Positions 16,637-25,227 are shown, counted from the stretch's first letter. The stretch: 55,663 bases of DNA from Streptomyces hyderabadensis (GCF_020404845.1 NZ_JAIOJZ010000051.1:1-55663), one strand, 5' to 3'. Numbers and translations are program-made. Notes: generated from the sequence alone by a model not told the origin.

Positions 16637-17607
16637 TCCGGCACCGCCCCGGTCTGGGCGGTCAGCGCCGCCAGCAGCCAGTCGTGCGCGGTGCCGGGGG
16701 TCGGCTCCGGGCGCCCGCCCGGCGGGGTGTTCACCTCGGCCACCAGCTCCCAGTAGCCGTCCAGACGGGGATCCGCGGCGAGCTGCCCGGCCAGCCGGTG
16801 ACGGAAGCCGGGGGTGTCCCGCACCCCGTACGCGCTCGTGTACGCGGCGACGAAGCCGTCCAGCGCCTCACCCGGGTGCGGCTGCCGGCCCCGGCGCAGC
16901 TGCGCCCCGGCCAGCTCGTACGCCTCCGCGAGCCCCGCGTACAGCACGGCGGCCCCGCGCGCCCCGGCGGCCCGGTGCGCCTCCGGCTGGGGCTGCGCGG
17001 TGCCCGGACACGGGGCGAGGGTGAGGGCGTTGAGACGGGCGAAGGCCAGGACCTGGGCCGGGGCTGGGTCGTCGGGCGGCTGCGGCACCGCCACGTCCAG
17101 GAAGGCCCCGGCCGACCGGGCCGGCATCCGGGCCGGCAGCCACCCGCGCCAGAAGCGGACCAGGGGCGCCGTGCTGGGCGGGACGGACACGGCACCGATC
17201 AACCGCAGCCGGTCGGCCTGCTCACCGGGCGGCGACTCCTGCACCAGCCGCAGCGCGGCCTCCCGCCAGCGCAGGGCCCGCAGCTCCGAGCCGACCTCGC
17301 GCAGCCGGCCCGCCACCGCGGCCTCCAGCACCCCGCCCGCCGCGCTCCCGCCGGCCGGCCCGCCCTGCGCGTGCCGCTCGTCGAGCACCCGCCGCACCTC
17401 GGGGACGCCCAGACCCAGGGCACGCAGCGAACGGATCAGCCGCAGTCGGTCGAGCGCCTCCGGACCGTACCGCCGGTGTCCGCCCGCGCTGCGGGACGCC
17501 TCCGGCAGCAGGCCCCGGTCCGAGTAGAAGCGGACCGTCTTGACGGTGACACCCGCGCCCTCGGCCAGCTCGCCGATGCCGCACAGACCGTCGTTCGACG
17601 TGAACAC
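16579..17607 (-). CDS. MerR-family transcriptional regulator
   Basis: A 342-residue protein. The N-terminal 75 residues are a MerR winged helix (GIGELAEGAGVTVKTVRFYSDRGLLPEASRSAGGHRRYG, given here only as a position guide at about 10-48). The remaining 260 residues form a long Ala/Arg-rich helical effector part with no cysteine cluster like that of metal-sensing MerR proteins. The GTG start has GGGAGG five bases upstream, and that site lies inside the proposed operator. It diverges from the double alpha/beta-hydrolase gene, whose promoter has the 19-base spacer typical of MerR targets. The effector is probably an organic compound (inference). Confidence 0.85.
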   Translation of the reverse strand: MFTSNDGLCGIGELAEGAGVTVKTVRFYSDRGLLPEASRSAGGHRRYGPEALDRLRLIRSLRALGLGVPEVRRVLDERHAQGGPAGGSAAGGVLEAAVAGRLREVGSELRALRWREAALRLVQESPPGEQADRLRLIGAVSVPPSTAPLVRFWRGWLPARMPARSAGAFLDVAVPQPPDDPAPAQVLAFARLNALTLAPCPGTAQPQPEAHRAAGARGAAVLYAGLAEAYELAGAQLRRGRQPHPGEALDGFVAAYTSAYGVRDTPGFRHRLAGQLAADPRLDGYWELVAEVNTPPGGRPEPTPGTAHDWLLAALTAQTGAVPDQGTSPRQSKRRASPGLGA

Positions 17608-17638
17608 TTGAACCTCCCTCAGGGGGAGTTCCTACCGT
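17608..17638 (+). promoter_or_regulatory. MerR-type promoter with 19-bp spacer and internal dyad
   Basis: TTGAAC (17608-17613) and TACCGT (17633-17638) are 19 bases apart, the stretched spacing that MerR proteins act on. The spacer carries an imperfect inverted repeat, AACCTCCCT against AGGGGGAGTT. It faces the hydrolase gene at 17701 and overlaps the ribosome-binding site of merR on the other strand. Confidence 0.65.
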
Positions 17639-17700
17639 ACCGGCGACGGCGGCCCGGTGATCGGCCCGGGCCGCACCGTGGACGGAGGAGAGAGAAGACC

Positions 17701-19236
17701 ATGACCGCGTTCATCCTGGTGCCGGGCATGTTCACCGGCACGCACATCTGGCAGGACACCGCCGCGCGCCTGACCGCGGCGGGCGCCGAGGTGCACACGG
17801 TCGCCCTCACCGGGCTCGACGGACCGCGCGCGGCCACCGACCCCGCCGTGGACCTGGAGACCCACATCGCGGACGTACTCGCGGTGGTCGACTCGGTGGG
17901 CGCGGCCGAGGACCGGCGGATCGTGCTGGTCGGCCACGACTACGGCATCCACCCGGCGGTGGGTGCCGCCGACCGGCGGGCGGAGCGCATCGGGCGGATC
18001 GTCCACCTGGACTCCGGCCTGCCGAGGGACGGCGTCCCGGCCCTGGCCGCGGTGCCCGACCAGACCCTGCGCGACCGCCTCGCCGGAGCCACCGGAAACG
18101 CGGACGAGGCCCGAGGTGTGCTGCCGCCCCCGGCGCTCGACGAGTGGCCGCGCTGGGGCAGCACCGCGGGGGTCCCCGACGCCGCGCTGGACCGGCTCAC
18201 CGCCCTCGCCGCGCCGCAGCCCCTGGGCACCCTGCTCCAGCCGCTGCGGCTGACCGGCGCGGCCGGCGCGGTGCCCACCACCGGCGTGCTGTGCACCGGC
18301 AACGGCACGAGCATCGAGCTGATCCAGATGCTGGTGCGGCTCGGTGATCCCGCGCTGCGCCCCCTGACCGACCCCCGGGTGACCTTCTTCGAACTCCCCA
18401 CCGGCCACTGGCCGATGCTGTCCTGCCCCGGGGAGCTGACGGACGTGCTGCTGCGGGCCGCTGCGGGCGAGGGCCACCGGCTGGAACCGGCCGATGACGA
18501 CGCTGGTCCCGGTCACATGCGGCCTTTCCTGATGGACGTGCCCGACGTCCCGAGGGAGCGGCACGGGAACGTCGACCTCTACCTGCCCGACGCCGAGGAG
18601 CCGCGGCCGGCGGTGGTGCTCGTGCACGGCGGCCCGGTCCCCGCGGACGCCCGGCCGACCCCGCGGGACTGGCCCGGCCTGACGGGGTACGCGCGCTGCC
18701 TGGCCGGGGACGGAGCCGTGGGCGTCCTCCTCGACCACCGCCTGCACGACCTCGGCGACTACGAGCGGGCCGCCGCGGACGTGGCCGCCGCCGTGGAGAT
18801 GGTGCGGGCCGATCCGCGGGTGGACGGGGACCGGATCGCGCTGTGGTTCTTCTCCGGCGGCGGCCTGATCGCCGCCGACTGGCTGGACGCGCCCCCGGCC
18901 TGGCTGCGCTGCCTGGCGGCCACCTACCCCGTCCTGGCGCCCCTGCCGAACTGGGGGATGTCCGAGACCCGCCTGCGACCGGCGCGGGCCGTGGCGAACG
19001 CGGGCGACCTGCCCGTGGTCCTCACCCGGGTGGGACTGGAGATGCCGGAGCTGGCCGCCACCGTCGAGGAGTTCCTGGCCGCGGCCAAGGACTGCGGGGC
19101 GGACGTCGAGGTGATCGACGTGCCGCACGGCCACCACGGCTTCGAGACCATCGACGTGACCGACGAGTCGCGCACGGCGGTGCGTCACGCGCTGCGCACG
19201 GTGCTGGGCCATGCCTTCGGCACCGGGGCGCGGTGA
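17701..19236 (+). CDS. Tandem (fused) alpha/beta-hydrolase protein
   Basis: A 511-residue protein made of two alpha/beta-hydrolase domains in one unbroken frame. Domain one (about 1-255) has the nucleophile elbow GHDYG at 78-82, with Asp80 where esterases carry Ser, and a late His in TGHWPM (236). An Asp nucleophile is usual in haloalkane dehalogenases and epoxide hydrolases. Domain two (from about 273) has LVHGGP, the elbow WFFSGGG with Ser385, and HGHHGF near the end, resembling dienelactone-hydrolase/esterase types. The ATG follows GGAGGAGAG. An internal ATG at 18517 could start domain two separately, but there is no stop between them. The divergent MerR gene probably controls it. Confidence 0.8.
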   Translation: MTAFILVPGMFTGTHIWQDTAARLTAAGAEVHTVALTGLDGPRAATDPAVDLETHIADVLAVVDSVGAAEDRRIVLVGHDYGIHPAVGAADRRAERIGRIVHLDSGLPRDGVPALAAVPDQTLRDRLAGATGNADEARGVLPPPALDEWPRWGSTAGVPDAALDRLTALAAPQPLGTLLQPLRLTGAAGAVPTTGVLCTGNGTSIELIQMLVRLGDPALRPLTDPRVTFFELPTGHWPMLSCPGELTDVLLRAAAGEGHRLEPADDDAGPGHMRPFLMDVPDVPRERHGNVDLYLPDAEEPRPAVVLVHGGPVPADARPTPRDWPGLTGYARCLAGDGAVGVLLDHRLHDLGDYERAAADVAAAVEMVRADPRVDGDRIALWFFSGGGLIAADWLDAPPAWLRCLAATYPVLAPLPNWGMSETRLRPARAVANAGDLPVVLTRVGLEMPELAATVEEFLAAAKDCGADVEVIDVPHGHHGFETIDVTDESRTAVRHALRTVLGHAFGTGAR

Positions 19237-19252
19237 CGGCGGGCGGCGGGCC

Positions 19253-19356
19253 CCCATCCGTCCGCCGCCCGGTGTGCCGCCCCATCCGCCGCCCGTGCGC
19301 CGGCCCATCCGTCCGCCGTCCGTGCGCCGACCAATCCATCCACCGCCCGGCGCCGG
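19253..19356. repeat. Four imperfect tandem repeats of 23-28 bp
   Basis: Units begin at 19253, 19281, 19304 and 19331, each opening CC(C/A)ATCC and continuing with CGCCG-rich sequence. They fill the gap between the hydrolase stop and the start of the molybdopterin oxidoreductase. No hairpin of note was seen; the function is unknown. Confidence 0.6.
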
Positions 19357-19365
19357 ATTACCGTC

Positions 19366-20964
19366 GTGAGCGACCACGACGAGAACCCGCGCGAACCGTC
19401 GGCCAGGAGCTGGCCCCGCCTCGGACTGGGGGCACTCAGCGGTCTGCTCGCGGGCGGCGCCGCCCTCGCCGTCGCCGAGCTGGTGGCGGCGGCGGTGCGC
19501 CCGCAGGCCGGCCCGGTCGTCGCGGTCGGCGGGGCCGCCGTCGACCGCACGCCGAGCGCGGTGAAGGACTGGGCGATCCGTACCTTCGGCGCCGACGACA
19601 AGCTGGTGCTCCAACTCGGCATCCTCGCCGTGCTCACCCTGTTCGCGGCGGCCCTCGGCGCGCTCGCCGTCCGGCATCGGCGCACCGGCGCCGCGGCGGT
19701 CCTCGTCTTCGGCGTCGTCGGCGCCGCGGCGGCCCTCGGCAGGCCCGACTCCACCGGTGTCACGGACGCCCTCCCGTCCGTCCTGGGGGCGGTCGCCGGC
19801 GCGGCACTCCTGTACGTCCTCGTCGGTCTCCTCCCGGCGCCGCGCCGCGAGCTGCCGGGGGAGCGGGGCGAGGGCTGGGACCGGCGCCGGTTCGTGCTCG
19901 CGGCGACCGCCGCCGCCGCGGCCTCCGCCGGGGCCGGCGTCCTGGGCCGGGCCCTGAGCGCCGCGGGCGGGCGGGAAGCGGTCGCCTCCCGGGATCAGGT
20001 CGTCCTTCCGGCGCCCGGCTCACCGGCCCCGGCGGTGCCCCGGCGGGCACAGGTCCGGGTGCGGGGGGTCAGCCCCTTCGTCACCCCCAACAGCGATTTC
20101 TACCGGGTCGACACCGCACTGGTGGTCCCCAAGGTGGACGCCACGGCCTGGCGGCTGCGCGTGCACGGCGCGGGGGTCGCGCGGGAGAGGACGCTGACCT
20201 TCGACGACCTGCTCCGGCGGGAGCTGATCGAGCGGGACATCACCCTCACCTGCGTGTCCAACGAGGTCGGCGGCCCGTACGTCGGCAACGCCCGCTGGAC
20301 CGGCGTCCGGCTCGCCGACCTGCTTCGGGAGTGCGGCGTCCGGCCGCCGTCGCGGGGCGGCCCGGCGGACCAGCTGGTGGCCCGCTCCGTGGACGGCATG
20401 ACCCTCGGCACGCCCGTCGAGGACGTCATGGACGGCCGCGACGCGATGCTCGCCCTCGGCATGAACGGCGAGCCCCTGCCCTTCGACCACGGATTCCCCG
20501 TCCGCATGCTCGTGCCCGGCCTCTACGGCTACGTCTCGGCCTGCAAGTGGATCGAGGAGATCGAGCTGACCACGTTCGACGCCTACGACGCGTACTGGGT
20601 CAGGCGGGACTGGGCCCGTGAGGCGCCGGTCAAGACCCAGTCCCGGATCGACACGCCGAAGCCGTTCGCCCGGCCGGAGGCGGGCACGGTGATGGTCGCC
20701 GGAGTCGCCTGGGCCCAGCACCGCGGCATCGACAAGGTCGAGATCCGGGTCGACGACGGCCCATGGCAGGAGGCCGTCCTGGCCGCCGAGGCCTCGCGCG
20801 ACACCTGGCGACAGTGGTCGTACGCCTGGCAGGCCACCGAGGGCGGCCACACCCTCACCGTGCGGGCCACCGACCGGACCGGCGAGGTGCAGACGGAGAG
20901 GCGCACCCGGACCGTGCCGGACGGCGCGAGCGGGTGGCACTCGGTCGTGGTGACGGTGGACTGA
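19366..20964 (+). CDS. Membrane-fused sulfite-oxidase-type molybdopterin oxidoreductase
   Basis: A 532-residue protein. The first 200 residues hold about four to five membrane helices (near 20-42, 80-102, 108-124, 134-156 and 176-195). The motif WDRRRFVLAATAAAAASAGAG at about 171 looks like a Tat signal placed before the catalytic part. From about 230 on is an oxidoreductase molybdopterin-binding domain with the Mo-coordinating Cys296 in TLTCVSNEVGGPYVGN. A C-terminal Mo-cofactor dimerisation, Ig-like domain follows. The enzyme part is expected outside the membrane. The closest known types are bacterial sulfite dehydrogenases and YedY-like enzymes, but the substrate is unknown. The GTG start at 19366 was taken. 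It seems monocistronic. Confidence 0.85.
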   Translation: MSDHDENPREPSARSWPRLGLGALSGLLAGGAALAVAELVAAAVRPQAGPVVAVGGAAVDRTPSAVKDWAIRTFGADDKLVLQLGILAVLTLFAAALGALAVRHRRTGAAAVLVFGVVGAAAALGRPDSTGVTDALPSVLGAVAGAALLYVLVGLLPAPRRELPGERGEGWDRRRFVLAATAAAAASAGAGVLGRALSAAGGREAVASRDQVVLPAPGSPAPAVPRRAQVRVRGVSPFVTPNSDFYRVDTALVVPKVDATAWRLRVHGAGVARERTLTFDDLLRRELIERDITLTCVSNEVGGPYVGNARWTGVRLADLLRECGVRPPSRGGPADQLVARSVDGMTLGTPVEDVMDGRDAMLALGMNGEPLPFDHGFPVRMLVPGLYGYVSACKWIEEIELTTFDAYDAYWVRRDWAREAPVKTQSRIDTPKPFARPEAGTVMVAGVAWAQHRGIDKVEIRVDDGPWQEAVLAAEASRDTWRQWSYAWQATEGGHTLTVRATDRTGEVQTERRTRTVPDGASGWHSVVVTVD

Positions 20965-21105
20965 CGACCGGACCGGCCTCCTCCCCTCCGGTCCCGTCTG
21001 GTCCCGTCTCCGAAGGACAAGGGTCTGGACAAGCGTGTGGGCAAGCGTTTTCTGCTCTCGGTCTTGACGTGTACGCGACGTAGTTAGTTCCATGTTGTCC
21101 CATGG

Positions 21106-21125
21106 CTGTGGGAGCGCTCCCACAG
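21106..21125. promoter_or_regulatory. CebR-type operator (cello-oligosaccharide control)
   Basis: A perfect 20-base palindrome, CTGTGGGAGCGCTCCCACAG, containing the 14-base CebR consensus TGGGAGCGCTCCCA at 21109-21122. It lies 45 bases before the GTG of the GH5 gene. CebR is a LacI-family repressor released by cellobiose or cellotriose, so the enzyme should be induced by cellulose-derived sugars. Confidence 0.9.
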
Positions 21126-21169
21126 TCATGCAGGTCCCATGCCCGCACTACTCAGTCCTGGGAGTCGCC

Positions 21170-22573
21170 GTGCGTACAGCAAGACGTAGGACCCCGGCAC
21201 CGAAGACCCTCGCGGCCCGCCTGGCGGCCGGTCTCGCCGCGCTGATCGGGCTGGTCGTCGTCGGTGCCCTCGGCCCGGGAGCCGCCGTGGCCCAGTCGCC
21301 CGCGGGCCGGGCGGCGGGAGACCGGCCGGCCGGTACGCAGGCGACCGGCCTGCACATCGGCGAGGGCCGGCTGCTGGAGGGCAACGGCAACGACTTCGTC
21401 ATGCGCGGGGTCAACCACGCCCACACCTGGTACCCCGGCGAGACGCAGTCGCTCGCGGACATCAAGGCGCTGGGCGCCAACAGCGTCCGGGTCGTCCTCT
21501 CCGACGGGCACCGCTGGAGCGAGAACGGCCCCGCGGACGTCGCCGCCATCATCGAGCAGTGCAAGGCCAACCGGCTGATCTGCGTCCTGGAGGTGCACGA
21601 CACCACCGGCTACGGCGAGGACGCCGCGGCCGGCACCCTCGACCACGCCGCCGACTACTGGATCGGCCTCAAGGACGTGCTGGCCGGCCAGGAGGACTAC
21701 GTCGTCGTCAACATCGGCAACGAGCCCTGGGGCAACACCGACCCGGCGGGCTGGACCGAGCCGACCGTCGCGGCCGTCGAGAAGCTGCGCGCCGCCGGAC
21801 TCCGGCACACGCTCATGGTGGACGCGCCCAACTGGGGCCAGGACTGGCAGGGCGTGATGCGCGCCGACGCGCAGGCCGTCCACGACGCCGACCCCACCGG
21901 CAACCTGATCTTCTCCATCCACATGTACAGCGTCTTCGACACCGCCCAGGAGATCACCGACTACCTGAACGCCTTCGTCGCCGCGAAGCTGCCCATCGTC
22001 ATCGGCGAGTTCGGCGGCCCGGCCGACCAGTACGGCGACCCCGACGAGGACACCATGATGGCCGCCGCCGAACAGCTCGGCCTCGGCTATCTGGCCTGGT
22101 CCTGGAGCGGCAACACCGACCCGGTCCTCGACCTGGCGCTCGACTTCGACCCGGGCAGGCTCAGCGACTGGGGCGAACGGATCTTCCACGGCGTCAACGG
22201 CATCGCCGAGACCTCGAAGGAGGCCACCGTCTACGGCGGCGGCACCCCGGGCGGTGCCTGCTCCGTCGGCTACCGCGTGGTGGGCGAGTGGCCCGGCGGC
22301 TTCCAGGGCGAGATCACCGTCCGCAACACCGGGAGCGCCGCCCTCGGCCCCTGGACGCTCGCCTTCGCCTTCCCGGACGGCCAGACCGTCACGAACATGT
22401 GGGGCGGCACCGCCACCCAGAACGCGGGCGCGGTGAGCGTCGCCCCGGCCTCCTACACCGCCACCATCCCGCCCGGCGGCACGGTCGTCCTCGGCTTCAC
22501 CGCGCACAAGGGCGGCACCAACACCGCCCCGACCGCGTTCAGCCTGAACGGGGCCGCCTGCGCCGCCACGTGA
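21170..22573 (+). CDS. Secreted GH5 endoglycanase (mannanase/cellulase type) with CBM2
   Basis: A 467-residue secreted enzyme. A signal peptide with an Arg-rich start (RTARRRTPAPKTLAARLAAG) and a hydrophobic core ends near residue 41 at AVA-Q. The GH5 catalytic domain (about 58-350) has the acid/base Glu185 in NIGNEPWG and the nucleophile Glu280 in IVIGEFGG. VMRGVNHAHTWYPG is reminiscent of beta-mannanases. The C-terminal 104 residues, Cys364 to a Cys near the end, form a CBM2 cellulose-binding domain (VGEWPGGFQGEITVRNTG). The GTG follows GGGAG; the upstream in-frame ATG at 21092 would place the operator inside the gene and is rejected. Mannan or cellulose as substrate cannot be decided by eye. 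Confidence 0.9.
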   Translation: MRTARRRTPAPKTLAARLAAGLAALIGLVVVGALGPGAAVAQSPAGRAAGDRPAGTQATGLHIGEGRLLEGNGNDFVMRGVNHAHTWYPGETQSLADIKALGANSVRVVLSDGHRWSENGPADVAAIIEQCKANRLICVLEVHDTTGYGEDAAAGTLDHAADYWIGLKDVLAGQEDYVVVNIGNEPWGNTDPAGWTEPTVAAVEKLRAAGLRHTLMVDAPNWGQDWQGVMRADAQAVHDADPTGNLIFSIHMYSVFDTAQEITDYLNAFVAAKLPIVIGEFGGPADQYGDPDEDTMMAAAEQLGLGYLAWSWSGNTDPVLDLALDFDPGRLSDWGERIFHGVNGIAETSKEATVYGGGTPGGACSVGYRVVGEWPGGFQGEITVRNTGSAALGPWTLAFAFPDGQTVTNMWGGTATQNAGAVSVAPASYTATIPPGGTVVLGFTAHKGGTNTAPTAFSLNGAACAAT

Positions 22574-22600
22574 CCGGGAGGAGGGCGCGGGTGAGGAACG

Positions 22601-23176
22601 TCACCACGACACCTCGCGGACGTCGGCCCGGCTCTGCGGCTGCGTCGTCGCGGTGATCTCCGAGCGGTGGCGGCTCGCCGCGAAGGTCACCTTCAGGGTC
22701 TGCGGCGCGCTCTGCTCCGTACTCACCGTGAAGCCCTGGTTCGGCACCGCCGAGATCAGGCACACCCCGCCGCCGCCGAACCGCACGGTCGCCTTGCCGC
22801 CCTCGGAGGGCACCGTGTACACGCCCGCACCGCCCTCCTCGCAGCCCGGGCCGCCGCCGCCCGCGGGAGTCCGCGAGGCCGTGGTGCGGGCGCTCGGCGT
22901 CGGGGTGGGGGTCGGCGCCGGCTCGGGCGGCGCCTGGCTGGTGTGGGACGGCGTCGGGCTGGGCGCGCGGCTGGTCGGCGACGGGCTGGGCGTGGCCGTC
23001 ACCGTCTTGGAGACCGTCGGGCGGGGCGGGGCCGGGAGCTCCTTCGGTGCCGTCTGCGCGACCGGCGCGGTCGGCCGGGTCGACCCCACCACGAAGTGGA
23101 TCGTGATGATGACAGCCGTGACACTGGCCGCCGTGCAGGACAGCCAGATGATCAGGTAGCGCAGGAGGCGGGACAC
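22601..23176 (-). CDS. Membrane-anchored Pro/Thr-rich secreted protein
   Basis: A 191-residue protein. An N-terminal hydrophobic helix (about 6-31, LLRYLIIWLSCTAASVTAVI) acts as an anchor or uncleaved signal. A long linker rich in Pro, Thr and Ser spans about 36-105. A compact C-terminal beta-rich domain contains two Cys (GPGCEEGG and GGVCLIS) that may form a disulfide, ending TTQPQSRADVREVSW. No known family was recognised. No ribosome-binding site precedes the GTG, so translation may be leaderless. It diverges from a response regulator across only 36 bases, which suggests it is a target or a sensory partner of that two-component system (inference). Confidence 0.75.
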   Translation of the reverse strand: MSRLLRYLIIWLSCTAASVTAVIITIHFVVGSTRPTAPVAQTAPKELPAPPRPTVSKTVTATPSPSPTSRAPSPTPSHTSQAPPEPAPTPTPTPSARTTASRTPAGGGGPGCEEGGAGVYTVPSEGGKATVRFGGGGVCLISAVPNQGFTVSTEQSAPQTLKVTFAASRHRSEITATTQPQSRADVREVSW

Positions 23177-23212
23177 GACACCATAGTGACGGACCGGCTA
23201 ACGTGCCTGCCC

Positions 23213-23902
23213 ATGGCCTCCGTACTTGTCGTCGAGGACGACCCCGTGATCCGGGCCGCGCTGATCGAGGTCCTCACCGGGCACGGCTACGCGGTGAAGA
23301 CCGCACACCAGGGTTTCGAGGCGCTGCGCGACATCACCCAGAGCCCGCCGGACATCGTCGTGCTCGACCTCGGCCTGCCCGACCTCGACGGACTCGACGT
23401 GCTGCGGATGATCCGGGGCATATCCCGCGTCCCGGTGCTGGTCGCCACCGCCCGGGACGACGAGACCGAGATCATCCGGCTGCTCAACGCCGGGGCCGAC
23501 GACTACCTGGTCAAGCCCTTCTCCGGCGGCCAGCTCGCGGCCCGGCTCGCCGCCGTGCTGCGCCGCTCCGCGCCCGCCGACCTCCGGGCCGCGCGGCCGC
23601 CGGTCCTGCAGGTCGCCGACCTGCGCATCGACCCCACGGCGCGCACCGCCCATCTCGCCGGCCGCGAACTGGCCCTCACCCGCCGCGAGTTCGACCTGCT
23701 CGCCTATCTGGCCGCCAACGCCGACCAGGTCGTCTCGCGACAGCGGATCCTCGCCGAGGTGTGGCAGCAGCCGTACGTGGAGGACCAGACGGTGGACGTC
23801 CACCTGTCCGCGCTGCGCCGCAAAATGGGTGAGAAGGCGCGCAAGCCCCGCTACCTCCACACCGTGCGCGGCATCGGCATCAAGCTGGTCAGCGCGCCAT
23901 GA
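23213..23902 (+). CDS. OmpR/PhoB-type response regulator
   Basis: A 229-residue two-domain regulator. The receiver domain has the acid pocket Glu8-Asp9-Asp10, the phosphorylation site Asp52 in VVLDLGLPDLDG, Thr79 and Lys101 (LVKPF). The C-terminal winged helix holds LTRREFDLLAYLAANADQVV, DQTVDVHLSALRRKMG and the end YLHTVRGIGIKL. No clear Shine-Dalgarno site precedes the ATG at 23213. Its stop overlaps the histidine kinase start by four bases (ATGA), showing coupled translation. It should bind DNA in the short gap facing the anchored protein gene, or further targets not visible here. Confidence 0.95.
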   Translation: MASVLVVEDDPVIRAALIEVLTGHGYAVKTAHQGFEALRDITQSPPDIVVLDLGLPDLDGLDVLRMIRGISRVPVLVATARDDETEIIRLLNAGADDYLVKPFSGGQLAARLAAVLRRSAPADLRAARPPVLQVADLRIDPTARTAHLAGRELALTRREFDLLAYLAANADQVVSRQRILAEVWQQPYVEDQTVDVHLSALRRKMGEKARKPRYLHTVRGIGIKLVSAP

Positions 23903-25227
23903 GACGTGCCCTCGCCGGGATCGCCCTGGCCGTCACCTCCATGGTGGCGCTGTCGTTCCTCGTCCCGCTCGCCCTCCTCGTGCGCGAACAGGCCCGCGAC
24001 CGGGTCACCACCGCCGCCGAGCAGCGCGCCGCGGCGCTCTCACCGGTCCTCGCCCTCACCACCCGGCGCGCCGACGTCCAGCAGGCCGTGGCGGAACTCG
24101 GCTCCGCCGACCAGCTGGCCGTGCGGCTGCCCGACGGCGGCTTCGTCGGCACCCCGCACGCGCCCGAGGAGGCGCTGGACCGGGCCGTACGAGGGCGCGA
24201 GACGCTCGCCGTGGACACCTCGGACGGCTGGGCCTACCTCCAGCCCGTCGTCCTGCGGGGCGAGCGGGTCGCGGTCGTGGAGGCCTACGTGCCCGCCGCG
24301 GACCTCACCCGGGGCGTCGCGGCCTCCTGGGGCGTGATGGCCCTGCTCGCCGTCGGACTGGTGGGCGGCTCGGTGCTGGTCGCCGACCGGCTCGGCGCCC
24401 GGGTGGTGCGCTCCTCCCGGGGCCTCAAGCGCGCCTCCCTCGCCCTCGGCTCCGGCGACCTCGGCGTACGGGTGGAGCCGGACGGCCCGCCCGAGCTGCA
24501 GGAGGCCGGGGCGGCGTTCAACACCATGGCCGACCGGGTCGTCGACCTGCTCGCCGTCGAACGCGAGCTGGTCGCCGACCTCTCGCACCGGCTGCGCACC
24601 CCGCTGACCGCCCTCTACCTGGAGGCCGACCGGATGGGCGCGACACCGAGCGCGCAGCGCGTCACCGAGGCGGCGGGGCAGCTGGAGCGCGAGCTGGACT
24701 CGATCATCGCGGCGGCGCGTACGCCACTGGCGGCGGCGCAGCTGACCGGAACCGGGCCGGGTACGGCGAAACCGTGCGACGTCGCCGAGGTGGTCGCCAT
24801 GCGCCTGGACTTCTGGTCGGTCCTCGCCGCCCAGCAGGAGCGGCCGTTCGAGCGCTCCCTCACCCCGCGTCCGACCCCCGTGGCCTTCCCCGAGGACGAC
24901 CTCGCCGCCGTCGTCGACGCCCTGATCGGCAATGTCTTCCGGCACACCCCGCAGGGCACTCGCTTCGTCGTCCGGGTGGAGCGCCGGGACCGGCACGTGC
25001 ATCTCACGGTCGACGACGCCGGGCCGGGTGTCGCCGATCCGGAGGCGGCCCTCACCCGCGGTGTCAGCGTCGGCGGTTCCACCGGGCTCGGCCTGGACAT
25101 CGTGGCCCGGGCGGCCCGCGCGGCCGACGGCGAACTGACGATCACCCGCGCGCCGCTCGGGGGCGCACGGGTGACGGTGTCGTTCGCACTCGCCGACGGG
25201 AGTGCGGCCGGCGGCGCGGGACGGTGA
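23899..25227 (+). CDS. Sensor histidine kinase, partner of the response regulator
   Basis: A 442-residue kinase. Two membrane helices (about 7-29 and 142-162) bracket an extracytoplasmic sensor domain of about 110 residues without cysteines. A HAMP segment follows (about 163-220). The H box DLSHRLRTPLTAL carries His230. The ATPase domain shows a weak N box (ALIGNVFRHTPQG), DDAGPGV and GLGLDIVARAA. The last codons and the stop fall inside a set of 23-base tandem repeats (25224-25292). It pairs with the overlapping response regulator gene. The signal is unknown; a cell-envelope signal would fit the secreted-protein neighbours on both sides (inference). Confidence 0.93.
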   Translation: MRRALAGIALAVTSMVALSFLVPLALLVREQARDRVTTAAEQRAAALSPVLALTTRRADVQQAVAELGSADQLAVRLPDGGFVGTPHAPEEALDRAVRGRETLAVDTSDGWAYLQPVVLRGERVAVVEAYVPAADLTRGVAASWGVMALLAVGLVGGSVLVADRLGARVVRSSRGLKRASLALGSGDLGVRVEPDGPPELQEAGAAFNTMADRVVDLLAVERELVADLSHRLRTPLTALYLEADRMGATPSAQRVTEAAGQLERELDSIIAAARTPLAAAQLTGTGPGTAKPCDVAEVVAMRLDFWSVLAAQQERPFERSLTPRPTPVAFPEDDLAAVVDALIGNVFRHTPQGTRFVVRVERRDRHVHLTVDDAGPGVADPEAALTRGVSVGGSTGLGLDIVARAARAADGELTITRAPLGGARVTVSFALADGSAAGGAGR

